Shown here: in pieces, positions 32,589 through 44,459 of the stretch
Layout: every line of letters starts with the position of its first letter
How positions within the stretch are numbered: position 1 is the stretch's first letter
Assembly: GCA_016808115.1 (NCBI GenBank)
Contig: JAEQBH010004103.1
Span: 493,071 to 557,070 of the forward strand
From: Tetrastigma voinierianum
Taxonomy: Eukaryota; Streptophyta; Magnoliopsida; Vitales; Vitaceae
Reading direction: 5' to 3'
Length of the DNA stretch: 64,000 nucleotides
Notes under the pieces: model-generated
The model's database searches: none
Seen by the model: the letters and a program-made list of their open reading frames with translations, nothing else
Told to the model about the DNA's origin: nothing
Program-made: the position numbers and the translations under genes

Positions 32589-33800
32589 TTGAACAAATCA
32601 GCATCATCATATATGGGTCTGTCAAAAACTCAAATACAAAGGGATATCACAACCTCCCAAGAAGATATCGAACTGACATACTATCAAGACTTCTTTATTG
32701 AAAGATCTGTATGCAAGTTTGGGGTGTTGTATCAAAACATTGAGATTTTTAACTTGATCTGTGAAACCCTACTTTCTTGTTTTCCTGTTATGAATCAAGA
32801 GATAATATAAATACTAATGATGAATGACTCAAGATGAGTAATGAGCAGCTGACATTGCATTTAACTTCCATGGACTTGGATGGAAGGTAGTGTGGTTGAC
32901 TGTGATATATATGGAGAATACATCGACATGTTGCCTTCTGGACATGGTCTAATATGTCTTTTCTATGAGAATCATTTCTACCTTTACAACCCTGCCACAC
33001 AAGAATTTGTTAGCTTAGTAGAGGGTTCGTTGTCCCGCAATCATGGAGGCTGGTTTTTGGCTGGCTTTCATCAATGTCAACAAAATACAAAAATCAAATA
33101 CATATGAGCATTCCTAAAGTGGTAATGCGGTTTCAACACTCGATTGTGAAATTCTTGCATTTGTCAAATGGTGACAAAGCTAGTTCTCGTCCTTGAGAAA
33201 TAAATGATCATCTTTGCCCATATGAGTTGTCCTTTGGATCTGCAGCTACTTGTCCAATAATGTGTTTTTATTGGACAAGAGCTGATAAACTTTTATGGCA
33301 ATTCTACAGAGGAACTATGACCTAATCCTTGCCCTCGATTTGGAAGAAGAAAACTTTGGGACGATTCAAAATTTTTGTAAATCTAAACTCTCATATGATG
33401 AAGAAAACTACATGTTTTGGTGCTTGGAGTTGAGGGGAAGTTTCTATGCTTAGTGAATAACTTTGCAATTCCTCAATGATGAACACTTGGATGTTGAAGG
33501 ATGCTAACAATATAACATGGGGGTAAGGAGAATATATAGCATCAGGTTTGATATCTTAGACGATGATGTTTACACCATTGTCATACTACTCTTCTTCACT
33601 CACAATAAACAGTCGGTTGATTCAGACCAAAGACCAACAGCTTACATTACAATATTTGAAAGAAAAGCAGGAAGAAGGGAAAAAAGACTAAATATGCGGT
33701 GAAGGATATAATGTCAGGCGTGCGGAGGGACCATTGAGGAAGGCTGAGGCGTCTCTATACGAGTTTTCTTTGGATCGGGTGAAAATGTTTCTTTTGTGCC
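32589..33800 (+). pseudogene. F-box protein pseudogene (F-box plus FBA-type domain)
   Basis: It derives from a plant F-box gene, whose product would choose substrates for an SCF ubiquitin ligase. The frame starting near 32653 reads LPRRYRTDILSRLL, an F-box first half, followed after frameshifts by a Cys-Lys-Phe segment. Frame 32880-33107 has LPSGHGLICLFYENHFYLYN then PATQEFVSL and a Gly-Gly-Trp-Phe-Leu-Ala-Gly-Phe segment, the start of the F-box-associated repeat. At 33320 comes LALDLEEENFGTIQNF, and later Trp-Met-Leu-Lys-Asp-Ala coding bases. Stops and shifts occur throughout. It is the only host-gene remnant recognised in the window. A TGGCAG just upstream may be an old intron acceptor. Confidence 0.82.
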
Positions 33801-35864
33801 AGTTTGATACCTTTGGTATGACTTGTTTTTATTAAGTACATAGTCTTATGTTGGTATTAATACAGAATCTTTGAATTTTAGCCTTTTATTTTATTGTGTT
33901 AATTCATTTATTTATTTATTATTGGCTATAAGTTACTATAAGTTTGTGGAAGAAGGAAACCTATGGTTAGTATTATCTAGGCTTAAAAAGAAAAAAGAAA
34001 AAAGAAAGAAAAATCTCATAGCCTTATTTAGAGAGAAAATGTATGAAGATGTTTTTCAACCATTTTTTGTCTTTTACAACAAGGAAAATGAGCAACATAG
34101 TCTTCATTTATATATCCCCATAAGCTTAGAACAAATGAAACATATATTTGTAGTCTTTATTTATATATCTCAGATAAACAGAAAAAGAATCACGATATTT
34201 GTCATCTCATGAGATTCCATGTCTTTCTATAAATCTTTTTAAGCTAAAATTTTTTTTTAATACAATATAGTAAACTACCTCCATTAAAAACTTGAACCCC
34301 TTCCCTTCCCGGGTCGTACATTTTTAAACGTTGACAACCAATTGTGAGCTAGACTTACGAGTTTATATGATTGAAGTTAGGGATCCGGATATGTAATATT
34401 ATCCTGGGTCATAGTATGTATATCCCCATGATATCGTCATGTTGTATTGATAAAAAAAATTCATATTTTTAGAATATGTTCCTTGAAGATATTCCCTAAA
34501 TTCAATGGATATAGCAAATATCATGGTACCATAGAAGATAAGTAATAATGCTTCTATTTGGTTTATAAAATGGATAAAGCATAAATAAATAAAGCGGAAG
34601 GTATCAGACTACGATCAATGTTTTCTATTAAAAAATGGAAGTTACATAAATAAATATTTTTTATATACTCATTTTTTGATATTCTTTCTAACCACATATT
34701 TTTATTTTTATAGATGAATTATTGTTCTTCAAAAATACAAATAACACGATAGGAAAAGTTAAGACAAATAAAAAAAAGTTAAATATAATAAGTTTACATT
34801 CTCATAACTTGCTTTAAGTTAAGTCACATTTTGCATGCATTAAATGGTTGCAATCAACCTCAACCGATTTTACTTTTTCATTTTTAACTATTCAATTTTG
34901 GACAGCACAACGTTGATTAACAAAGCGACGCAGTGACATATACATATAAGGAGTGATTAACATGCTGTAAATGTTGGGGATGATCTGGGTCGATACCAAA
35001 AATAGAAGGCACTCTCCTCAAGGATGAGTTTATCTCTAGATGTATCAGCGGTGAAATTATTTGATATTTATGTCAATTATTCTAAGAATAAATCATCTTC
35101 AACATTAGGTTTGTTTGTTATGTCGTAGAAATAGGCCGTTTCGTTTCTTTTAATTAGTATCAAAAGCAAAAAATTCGGTTGCGAACTCAAATTTATGGGA
35201 CTTTGAGGACTTTTATTAAAATCTGTTGTGCTAACTATTTACTAAGTTAAATTTTGTTATTTTTATCATTCTTTATATTACACACCGTTATGACGATTTA
35301 CTGTGGACTTAAGCACAGTGATTTCCGATACACGCATCTCTTTATTAAGCTTTAAGGCCAAAAATCATCTATTTAATCTCATTAGCAAACAAATCAAATT
35401 GAAAATTTAAATCTAAAAATGATTTTTTATATGATGCTAAAGTAGAATCAAACAAAATTTGTGTGGGTTTTTGTAGAGTAACATTAACGATATTGTATCT
35501 TTAAAAATAATAATACATGCTTTGGTTTTAAAGAAGAAAGAAGAAAAAAGAAAGAAAAAACTTATTGCTTAAATGTAATAAACTTATTGGCAAATAATAA
35601 AAATAATGTATATATTTTTATTATTGGAATAAAGTCAAGAATGAGCCCTTAGTTTTTTAACGATATTTATCTGTAAGACTTAGTAGACTCAACTGCAAAT
35701 AGTGAGATAAACAAAAAAGCAGTATAGCGATTCCAATTCTTATAAGAAAAGAATATTACGGTATAATATATAAAGGGGCTTCAGAAAGCAAAAAAAAAAA
35801 AAATAAAACAAAAAAAAAAATTCTTAAATAAATAAAAATAACAGGATTGTTATTAAAATAACAA
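33801..35864. other. AT-rich intergenic DNA
   Basis: No domain is recognised. The 113-codon frame 33871-34212 (Phe/Tyr/Ile-rich start, Lys-rich centre) has no similarity I know and matches base composition; I do not call it a gene. An A-rich run lies at 35790-35820. Confidence 0.7.
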
Positions 35865-36055
35865 TGTTATAAAGAATGAAGAAAGGAAGAGAGAATTGAG
35901 AGAACAAGAAGTCAAGATGTCATTTTCTCCTTATCTTTCATTGCTCCAGAGATCTCATATATATAGGGATCTTCTGTTATAATACATTGACAAGTACATT
36001 CATGTATCGGTAAATGTGTGGTCATTCACATTTCTCTAATGAATTATTTATAACA
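35865..36055 (-). repeat. 3' LTR of the minus-strand copia fragment (191 bp)
   Basis: Ends are TGTTATAAAG on the + strand at 35865 and TTTATAACA at 36055, that is TG...CA with a short inverted end. The minus-strand bases just outside 36055 are AAGGAG, a reduced polypurine tract. It contains a TATATATAT box-like stretch at 35957-35965. Confidence 0.75.
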
Positions 36056-36499
36056 CTCCTTAATTGATGATCATCACTAGATGGTGAAATCTTGTCTCAT
36101 TAAAGCTCATACCCGATGTAAAGCAATGAAGATAAAACATTGGACGAGAAGGGAAAAAGTCACGATATACTAACATCTTCTGCACAATTCTCCACCCGAT
36201 AGTGACATAATACTTTATTTTGAGATCTTACCTAGCATACAATCAGTGCACAGTTTCTTGAGATCAGTGTGCATAGTAGGCGACTTTTGTAAAATAATCG
36301 ACTAGATTATCATTGGACACATATGTTGCTGATGGTTCCTGCTTGTTTTGAAGTTCGCATGGGTATAGAAAATTTTGGAGGTGAAATATTAGCGGACAAA
36401 TCACCTTTAATATATCCTCCTTTTGACTTACAGAAGCGCTCGCACTGCCTTAATATCTTCATATAATACTGTGGTTTGTTCTTGATAGAAGATAATCAT
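36056..36499 (-). other. 3' untranslated region of the minus-strand copia
   Basis: It lies between RNase H and the LTR and may include the very end of RNase H. No intact frame; only position supports it. Confidence 0.5.
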
Positions 36500-36790
36500 A
36501 TGATTTCGATATTGTTGTATCATGGATCTCCAACAAAACACATTCTCGGCCCAGCTTCATGCATGACAAGTATTTCTAGAATGGTTGGAGGAGGTGGCCA
36601 TATTGTTTGTTTTATCAGCTTGCTAAGGACCTCATGATATCTCATAAATAATATATATCCTGTCTGTGATTGAGCTTTGTGAGGGTTCAAAAGATAGCTT
36701 GCATCTGCATAACCGAAAATTTGTGGTTCAATCATTTTGGAATAAAACAATCCCATGTCACATGTTCTGAATATCTTCAATATATGTGAC
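36500..36790 (-). pseudogene. copia RNase H remnant (minus-strand fragment)
   Basis: Frame 36780-36520 includes FGYADASYLLNPHKAQSQTG and YILF, the conserved RNase H block of copia elements with its catalytic Asp, then IKQTIWPPPPTILEILVMHE, matching the normal Glu-containing helix. It opens inside the domain and ends soon after, with shifts near both ends. Confidence 0.88.
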
Positions 36791-37910
36791 TTTATTTCAT
36801 TCCAATGCCTTTTAATGGTGAATTCAGTATATCAGTGCTTGAGAAAACAATGTCTGAGTCAAGGTATAATTTGGAGAGAATACGTGTTGCCTCAATTGTC
36901 TTCAGAGATGTCCTGGTACTTTAGGACCAAGCAATTCTATTCTATTTTCTTCTTTTGAGGCGAGAAAGCAGAATCTTTGGTCACTTCAAGCGAACCTAAC
37001 AACAGCAAGAACTAAGAGGTGTGATTTATCCATATGAAAGTGCTTGGGACTTTTCGCCCTTATGCGATTGATGGATTAATACACCATCCCGAGCAATCTT
37101 TCGAATGGGCCGAGCGTATTTTGTTTTCCCAGTGCTTTCATTTCAAAAAATTCCTTCTAACAGTAGTCCAATTGTGTTTTTTGATGTTCTTCCATGAAGG
37201 ATCTCAATGTGAAATTCAAATCATCATATATTGCAATAATTACACCATTACCATCCGGTTGCTACTTTCTTGATAAAAAGCGAAATCGGCGAAATTGAAT
37301 TATTCATATATATCCTTCTTTAGTAAATCTTGGCTTAAACTATTGTACCACATCCGACTAGGCGTTTTAAACCATACTATAAAAATAGTTGTAACTTGAT
37401 TAATACATGCTTTTGTGGTTTTGAATTCATTACTTAAGGTAATTTGAATCATGAGGATTGCTGCTGCAACATTTATATATCGCCAGACTACATTCATGTG
37501 ACCGCATATCCAGATCTGCCCCGGCCTTAAATATATTAAAAAGCAGTCTCAGATTTGTGGCGTACCGGAGTATGTCTCCTCGCGTGATTCCATCAATCAG
37601 CACTGACAGAAGCCTTGAATGGTAGTGCTTTTATCAGCAGATTTCATGTTTGTTTCCTCATTGCTTTCATGCAAAGATCCATGTCGATATCCAACCAGGT
37701 TTTTACCTGTCTTTAGGTGTTTGGACTACTGGTCCAAATACCTCTTGTTTAGCCAATGATTTTAACTTTGTTTGAATTGCTTCTTTCTATTTTAACCAGT
37801 CATTTTGACGTCGACGTTCTTTCATATTTTGTGGCTCTTGATCTTCATCATTGCTTATGATGTCCATAACTTCACTGGAAAGAAAAGTATCATCTATGGG
37901 ATGTATTTAG
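36791..37910 (-). pseudogene. copia RT remnant and linker (minus-strand fragment)
   Basis: Minus-strand translation near 37770-37690 gives SLAKQEVFGPVVQTPKD, the start of RT in several plant copia lineages. Near 37240 the DNA codes for a degraded Asp-Asp-Leu block, then FFEMKALGKQNT close to 37150, and HQSH..GEKSQALSYG close to 37050. Upstream DNA (37870-37800) codes for an acidic linker followed by QEPQNMKERRRQNDW. Many indels are present; no frame exceeds 65 codons. Confidence 0.83.
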
Positions 37911-37950
37911 GTCCCATATTTTCACTTATGTATATAATTAATACGTGATA

Positions 37951-40900
37951 TGTAACGTAAAAATACCTAAAATTTTTTATAATTATTTTTATTTATATTG
38001 ATTATAAATTGAAGGCAAAACTTGGGTATTTGGGAAGAAGTGAATATTGATTATTTATTTGATAAGTGATTTGTAAATGAACCCGGAAATTTGCAAGTGT
38101 CAGAGGGCAAATCTACAGAAAATTTGTAAAATGAGGACCTAGGGTCAAAAATGAATGAGTTTTAATGCCAAAGAGATAAATGTTAAATGATAGAGCAGGA
38201 AATTTACCCAAGTGAAAAAGGGCCCAAAATAAATTTTACAAAATCAGGGACCTAAGAGTCATAGTAATAAAGAATAAATGTTTTAAAGTGAATAATGGGA
38301 AGTGATAGTGCAAATAAAGGGACTTAGGGTAAAAATGGATTAAAGATAAAAAAATGAATTGGAGCAAACAAGGCCTTATGGAGTTAAGTGACTTGAGTCA
38401 CATTGCAGCTTATAGAAGAGAACATTTGTGCATTTTAACTCCAAAACCATTTGAGAGCTTTGGGAGAGGGAAAACTAGGAACTTTGAGGGAAGAAGAAGA
38501 AGAGAGATGATGTGAGAATCTCTTCAAAGTTTGCTCCGTTCTAGAAAGGAAGGAGAAGAAAGGGCTGAGGCTTGGAAGTAAGTGATTCAAGGTAAGAATA
38601 CAAACCCTAAGAACAACAGCGATGTGTTTGAGTTGGAAAATACTATAAATCATCCATGGGATTTGCTTGTGATTGGTTTAGGATGATGATGGGATGTTAT
38701 TAGGAGTGATTGACATGAGTTTTATTTTTGAGTTTTGAAATTGTTTTGGAAAAATGAAATTTATGGTGTTCAAAGGAGATGCTGTGTAAAATTTTCCAAA
38801 CCCATGTTCTTGTTTTGGCCATAACTTGGTGCATTCTTGTGTAATTGAGGTTGTTCAGTGCTAAGTACACTGGGCATTTAGTAGAACAAACTCTCTGAGA
38901 AGTAAGGGTACCTGTTGCATTCCCAATTGGACCCAGAAATTCGTTTAAGTATTGATGCTCTGTTTCTGATAAATTTCTGGTTTCAATTCTGAAACAGTTA
39001 TGTCATTTTGAGTAGTTTTGAGTACTTAGGCCATAAGTTGGAGTTTCACTCATCTATTAATGATGATTCCATTTCTGGGTAAGCTAGACTTATTGGAATG
39101 GCTGAAGGAGGATATAAGTGTAACTGATTACCCAGAAATCCTTCGAGGGAGCTATGTGCAAGAAAAAAATATCTTAACATATGTTTTAAATTGGAAGTGA
39201 TTCTACAGTGTAAAATTCCATATTGGAGATTTTTGTGATCAAGAGTGGACAGTTCAATTGGAGGAGAAACCTAGAACCATAACTTCAAATGAGGTATAAG
39301 AAGACCTTGCATTACCAATTTATGGAGTTGAGACTGAGAGTGAAGGAAGAAGCAGTAGGTAATGTCAGGTGAGCTGGGCACCTATCAGTTTGGAAGCACA
39401 AAGATGCCATAACTTGTGTTTAGTTGATCCAAATGAGATGTTGATTCGAGTTCTACTAAGAAACCAGATGCTCTTCAGAGATATAATTTTGCTATTGAAG
39501 GATGTATGAGGCAAAAATATGACTCAATTGTCCCCGAAAGAATTAGGAAAGTGAGGTGTGATGGTGCTGAGCATCAACCTAACCAAAAATCACAAGGAAT
39601 AATGATTTTTTTTCTTTTGGATATTCTTTGATTGTGAAATATGTGTGGTGGATTAGAGGGTTAACAGGAGAGGAAAGTCCAGTTGAGGTCGAATGAAAGA
39701 CGGATAATCGTGATGATCTCTTTTTTGGGTTTGTTCTATCTACTTCTGATATTCCTCATTTCAAGTTTTGCATGTTTGTTCTGTATTTCCTATTCTCGAC
39801 AAATATTTGAAAAGCTTTGATTAATGCATAAGAGAAAAGCATATTGAATTATTTTGAATGATTTGAAGGTGATTATAAAATGTTTGCATATGAAAAAAAT
39901 GCATGACGCTAACTGAAAGTGAAACTATTCTAAATGTTTTATTCTTGTACTTTGCCTCTGGGTTACGAAGCAGCCCTTAATATTACTTAGTTTAGTTAGT
40001 ATTAAGGATGAATTGGTATGGGGATCCAAGTCTTCCCATTGATCTGTGCGAATGATTGTATTGATGTGTCTACTTTCAAGGGTTGTGTGACCCTAGGATG
40101 TCAGTGTTGGGTATTCACGATTGATTGATTGCATAACCGGTCAGGGGCCAGCTGGCAGGGGCAGTGGAGCTGACTCTAATATCTGTATATCGAAGACAAT
40201 AGGTTAAACAGGGCATAAATGGTGAGTCAGCATACTTGAACTGATTTTACATACTTGAGTGAGTTTGCATAGCGAGATTGATTGACATAAGCGAAATGAT
40301 TTGCATAACGAAGTGATTTGCGCCAAGCGAATGGTCTGCATGGCGAATGGAGGATTGTAGGCGAGATTGAACCACACGGCGAACATATTTGAATTGATTT
40401 GAGATTGTGAATATTGAATAAAGTGTATTTTGATGATATCAATCATTGTTTATCGCTTGATTTGTGTGCTCTCTTTGTGCAGTATATGTATTAGCATTAC
40501 ATTGATCATCCTAAGGTTTGAAAAGTTTTGAATTGTTAAATTGCATGGTTGTTTTGTTCTTGAAGCGAAGAATGGATTTGTATAGAACCACTAAGCATGA
40601 AAACGGCGCATTGTTTACCAATGCGCGCGGTCTGGGTGGAATGGTGGATCAAACGGACCCAGATCGGAAGCGTCAGTCATGCAGAAGAGAAGATTTGGAT
40701 TATCTTTCGAACATGTGCATTAAATTCCATGTTTTCTTTTGGATATTCGTATTTTTGTAAGCAATTTGAACTCTAAACATCTATTTTTGTAAATCACGAA
40801 AAGGCTTGAGATAATATCTTTGCCGCTGAAGGTAATGTATTTTGTTAAATGTAAATGTTGTATGGGCTTACCAGTGGAAATAAAACTTCGCGAATTGGAT

Positions 40901-40970
40901 TTTGAATGAATGGTGATATGGGGCATCTCGGTTTCGGTTCGGATTAAGCCAAAAGCAGTCGGGGCCTAGA
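37951..40970 (+). repeat. Gypsy LTR-like block related to the first element, about 3 kb
   Basis: It starts TGTAACGTAAAAATACC and ends near TCGGTTCGGATTAAG..CAGTCGGGGCC, like the LTR at 5680-8323 (TGTAACACCC and TCGGTTCGGATCAG..). Inside, the order also matches: an AGGGCAAAT stretch, a purine-rich GAAGAAGAAGAGAG run (38490-38510), and TTTTGGCCATAACTTG (38813). No internal coding DNA adjoins, so it is probably a solo LTR of a related family. Repeated GCATAGCGA/CATAAGCGA units lie at 40235-40400. Confidence 0.65.
40235..40400. repeat. Short tandem repeats in the LTR block (TTGCATAGCGA type)
   Basis: Units such as TTTGCATAGCGAGATTGATT, TTTGCATAACGAAGTGATT and CTGCATGGCGAATG recur about every 20-25 bases. 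They occupy the position in this LTR that the GTGC/GCAC minisatellite holds in the first element. Confidence 0.7.
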
Positions 40971-42160
40971 AGAAGGGGTCCTTGCAGATATCTCTTCATT
41001 GTTGCATATGCCCGGAATTTAATCTCATAAGATAATTATTCCAGTGATCTCTACTGAGAGGGTTATTATTTAATTATTGATGACTCATTCTACATTACTG
41101 TATGCTCTTAGTTGCATTGAATTTAACACTTTTCCTTTTCACAAGATTGTATATTTTAGTCAATGATTTGATATACTGGAGTTTCTAAAGAATTCTATAT
41201 ATTTATTCAAACTCATTTATTTGTTTCTCTCTACTCTTTATTATATATCAAACTAAAAAATTTAAAGTGTATATAAAAATTTTGATTATGTAATTTCTTT
41301 TATATTTCCACATCATTTCTACTGTTTTAATTTTTGTTTCCCTACCGCTGGGGTTCTAAACGAGCCCCTAAAGGTTAAGCTTGTATTATTTTAAACGCAT
41401 TATATCTGTGATTTTTAGTACTCACTAAAATTTTTATGACCTGCATTAATTGAATTTGTGGGTTGGGAATCTGGTGTGACCAGTACTGGTTAAAAATTGC
41501 TTTATATCATCACGAATATGGTTGGCGAAAGCTAAGCTTTTGGATTCAAAACCCTATCTTCTTGATAAGCGGTATGTAGTATATGGCTATGCATTTTGTC
41601 AGTAGCGATTATTTATTGTTCTCTGCGGTGGAGTTAACGGATGATTGGATAACGCGTATGTGGATTTGTCTTTGTATTTAGACTTAGCTTTGATCGACAT
41701 TCTCGGTTTGCTTTAATATCTCTGACATTGCTGATAAGAACTCTGAAGTATTCTACCGCAGTAAGGAAAAATTTGGATTCAACTAGATACGATATGTGAT
41801 TCTCGGAGAAGAAAAACAAATTTTGATGTTAATATTCGATACATATACAAACTGGATTCGAGGGCCAGATATTACTCTAGACGATGATTAAATAACAAAA
41901 TCATATATCTTTTACCTGGCCCCGATGTTGATTTCCCTTTTTCCTCAGCATGGGTTACTGGATCACAGGGCCTCTCACACTAACTTTTTATATGATTACA
42001 AGTTTTATATCCTACGACTCTGTGAGCACAAGAAATCATATAAACAATGATCTTCGGTTTCTCTTGTTTAAACTACCAATTTTCTGCCCAAGGGTTCAAC
42101 ATGTGGTACGCAAATGCATTATATCATGCGTTTTAATACCTTCACTATCAAACCATGAGA
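40971..42160. other. Unassigned intergenic DNA
   Basis: No transposon domain or gene is recognised. The ORF at 41634-41819 (minus) and the one at 41950-42174 (+) have no familiar motif. Confidence 0.6.
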
Positions 42161-42322
42161 GGTACCTCGGTTGATTAAGGCCTTGGGGTTTAACTCGATG
42201 GTTACCAGTGAGTCCTCGGGGTCATTGAAGGTTTTACCCTGGCACGTAACTTTAGGGTCCATGAAGAGATTGTCAAGGTGTACCTGGCTGACTCAAACAT
42301 CCACGGTTATAAAAAAAAAAAA
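42161..42322 (+). mobile_element. SINE-like or LINE-tail-like retroposon fragment
   Basis: TTTAACTCGATGGTTACCAGTGAG resembles a worn tRNA-type A box, and the segment ends AACATCCACGGTTAT followed by A13 (42310-42322). A short body with a simple A tail fits a SINE or the 3' end of a LINE. No clear B box and no target-site duplication were found, so the class is tentative. Confidence 0.35.
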
Positions 42323-42491
42323 ACCCTCCCCTCACGTGTATTTTCGTATCATCACTTTGTAATCATATGGGTTATGGATCCTAGTGTCTTTGGACTTCTC
42401 GTGCTTTCGTATCCCCGAATAGTTGTAGCTTTGACTACAACTTTTTTTATTTATATGACTATCTTCTTTAAACAGTATTGTAGCTTTGCGA

Positions 42492-42600
42492 CATGATGAT
42501 AGCTATTGTTTATTGTAATACAGTGCTGGATTGGATGACTTAATTGGCCTTAACTACGCGAGCATGATATTGAGCTATTGTTTATTGTAATATAGTACCA
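42492..42600. repeat. Direct duplication of about 38 bp
   Basis: ATGATAGCTATTGTTTATTG followed by TAATACAGTG recurs about 70 bases later as ATATTGAGCTATTGTTTATTG with TAATATAGTA. Confidence 0.85.
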
Positions 42601-43136
42601 GTTGGATCCCATGTATGACGTGTTGTGGTATGTGGCTCATATTGAGGTTAAGGTTAGACCAAATCATAAACGGGAGAATGGTATAAGAAATTTTTGTGAT
42701 TTGGTCATATCGGGGTTATTACCTGCATGCACCTTTCTATGTAACCACATTTTTAGTGATAGTGAAAGTTTGATCCAATTCCCATGGATGTGAACTTCAC
42801 AACGTCAACGTAAAATCTATGTGACTTAGTCGTTTTTATCACTATTGTTGCACGAATCTGCAACATGTCAAGACATGTTGCTCATTATTTGCGGTAGGCG
42901 CCGTCAGAAGCCTTGTTGGTTTTTATATCTCTGAAGACGCATTTAGCCATGATTACAAGGTTTTCCTTCAAACTTTCAAGACTTTTCCGTCTTCGTCTTT
43001 TTCAACCGGAAGTTCCAAGACTACTACGGAACACTCATTGGAAAAATTCTTTCACTTTTAGAAAGGATCTGGAAGTTTATACAGGTCAAGATCTGGAAAG
43101 CTTGGTAGCATCTCACGACCTCTGGAACTTTGGGGT
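42601..43136. other. Unassigned DNA before the next copia
   Basis: The ORFs at 42602-42793 and 42913-43158 carry no recognised motif, and the latter runs into the LTR. Confidence 0.6.
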
Positions 43137-43990
43137 TGTTGGACTAGCAGGTTTTTAAGTGTAGAAAAAGCTGAGGTCGTTGGTTGACTTTTAGAGACCT
43201 CTAAAAATTAAAGAGTGGGACCCGATTGTTATTTTGAACTCTTCTTTATGGTTTCATGTATTCTACTAGGTGAGGATAATAATGTGAAGTATATTTATTC
43301 ATTTAACTCCATCGAATAAAATGAATGAGAAAAATAGGCTACCCAGTGACCCTCTTGAAAAGATCTTTGTTTTGGGACTTTCGGTTTGAGTTGTGTCCTT
43401 TCCATGGAAAGGTGTTGTTTGGACTTTCATTTTGAGTTATTGTCATTTTGAGTTGTGTCTTTTTGAAATTTTTGAGTTGTGTCTTTTAGGATGGTGTATG
43501 GGAAAAGTCACGAGGTCCTAAATACCTCGGGTTCATTGTTGTTAAAGATAACAAACGCCATTTTGCAGTCATTTTCATTCTTAAATGTAGTGCGAGGCGA
43601 CCTTTTGTGCATTAATTGCTGGGCGACCCCCTGAACAATCTTGGGATGCACGGCTTTTATAGTTGGTTCATTGAGACGAATCGTCCAGTGCTGCCATGCG
43701 TGAAGATCATTATGGGGCTGACGGCTCGATATTCCATAAGCTGCAAGGAAGTAGGGCCCCGAATATGTCTTGAACATAGTGTCAGCTGCAGCACTTGATC
43801 TACCTAAGTTTTCATCCCACAGTTCTGATTACACCAATCGGGTTAGTATCTGGTTATATATGTCGATAGTGATTTTGTTACTATCTTTACGTGTAAAACT
43901 TTCTTTCTATATACAGCATTCTCTGTTTTGTATACATTGCATGTTTTAGCTAGAAACTTAATAAGTTATTTACTGTTGAGCTTGCGGTCA
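43137..43990 (+). repeat. 5' LTR of the 43137 copia (about 854 bp)
   Basis: It shares with the 3' LTR the blocks TTTTTAAGTGTAG, ATGAATGAGAAAAATAGGCT, GACTTTCATTTTGAGTT, CCTTTTGTGCATTAATT, CGATATTCCATAAGC and GGGTTAGTATCTGGTT. It carries extra GAGTTGTGTC-type repeats at 43385-43490. The right end, near GCGGTCA, is approximate. Confidence 0.85.
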
Positions 43991-44459
43991 AATTTGCTTG
44001 AACATATTTGGTGGCGGTTTAATCACTTGTTGTGTGGTTAGATTTTGATTTAAAACAATGACTTTGTTTACGTTTTTAATTCAAAGCGTACACCTAGCAG
44101 TGACTTTTGATAAAACCACTACTTTAGCGTTAAAGTGGCCAACTTAAAACCCATTAACAGACTATTATGGTTTATAACTTCTTGTTTTTCATTGTTTAAA
44201 TATGTAGTTTGTAATCTTTGTTTTACATCAAAAATGGTTACAGCGATCATTATCTGTACTGCTACTACGATATACAGGAAATATGTTGTGCCTTTGTGGT
44301 GCCACATTCTTACTCATGTGTCTCATGGGGGAGCTCCGGATTATGCGAATGTTTACAGAGATGGCAATGAAAATGTTGTTCTATGTCTCAAGCGTTGAAT
44401 CCTGTGGGGTTTCTTCAGTAGTGAGAGGACCTAACCGTTGTTGCTTCACAGGTGGATGA
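43991..44459 (+). other. copia leader region (43137 element)
   Basis: It lies between the LTR and gag; a clear tRNA primer-binding site is not visible. It is T-rich and non-coding. Confidence 0.55.

Larger units (their letters stand above)
35865..37910 (-). mobile_element. Ty1/copia fragment, minus strand, RT to 3' LTR
   Basis: On the minus strand it comprises an integrase-RT linker (37870-37800), RT (37800-36850), RNase H (36780-36500), a 3' untranslated region, and a 191 bp LTR (36055-35865). It is a different lineage from copies A-C: the RT start contains SLAKQEVFGPVVQTPKD. It is truncated within the linker near 37910, close to the LTR block at 37951. Frames are broken. Confidence 0.85.

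Noticed and set aside
33871..34212. 113-codon frame next to the F-box remnant
   Set aside because: Composition follows the AT-rich DNA (Phe, Tyr, Ile, Lys) and no motif is seen. It does not continue the F-box reading.
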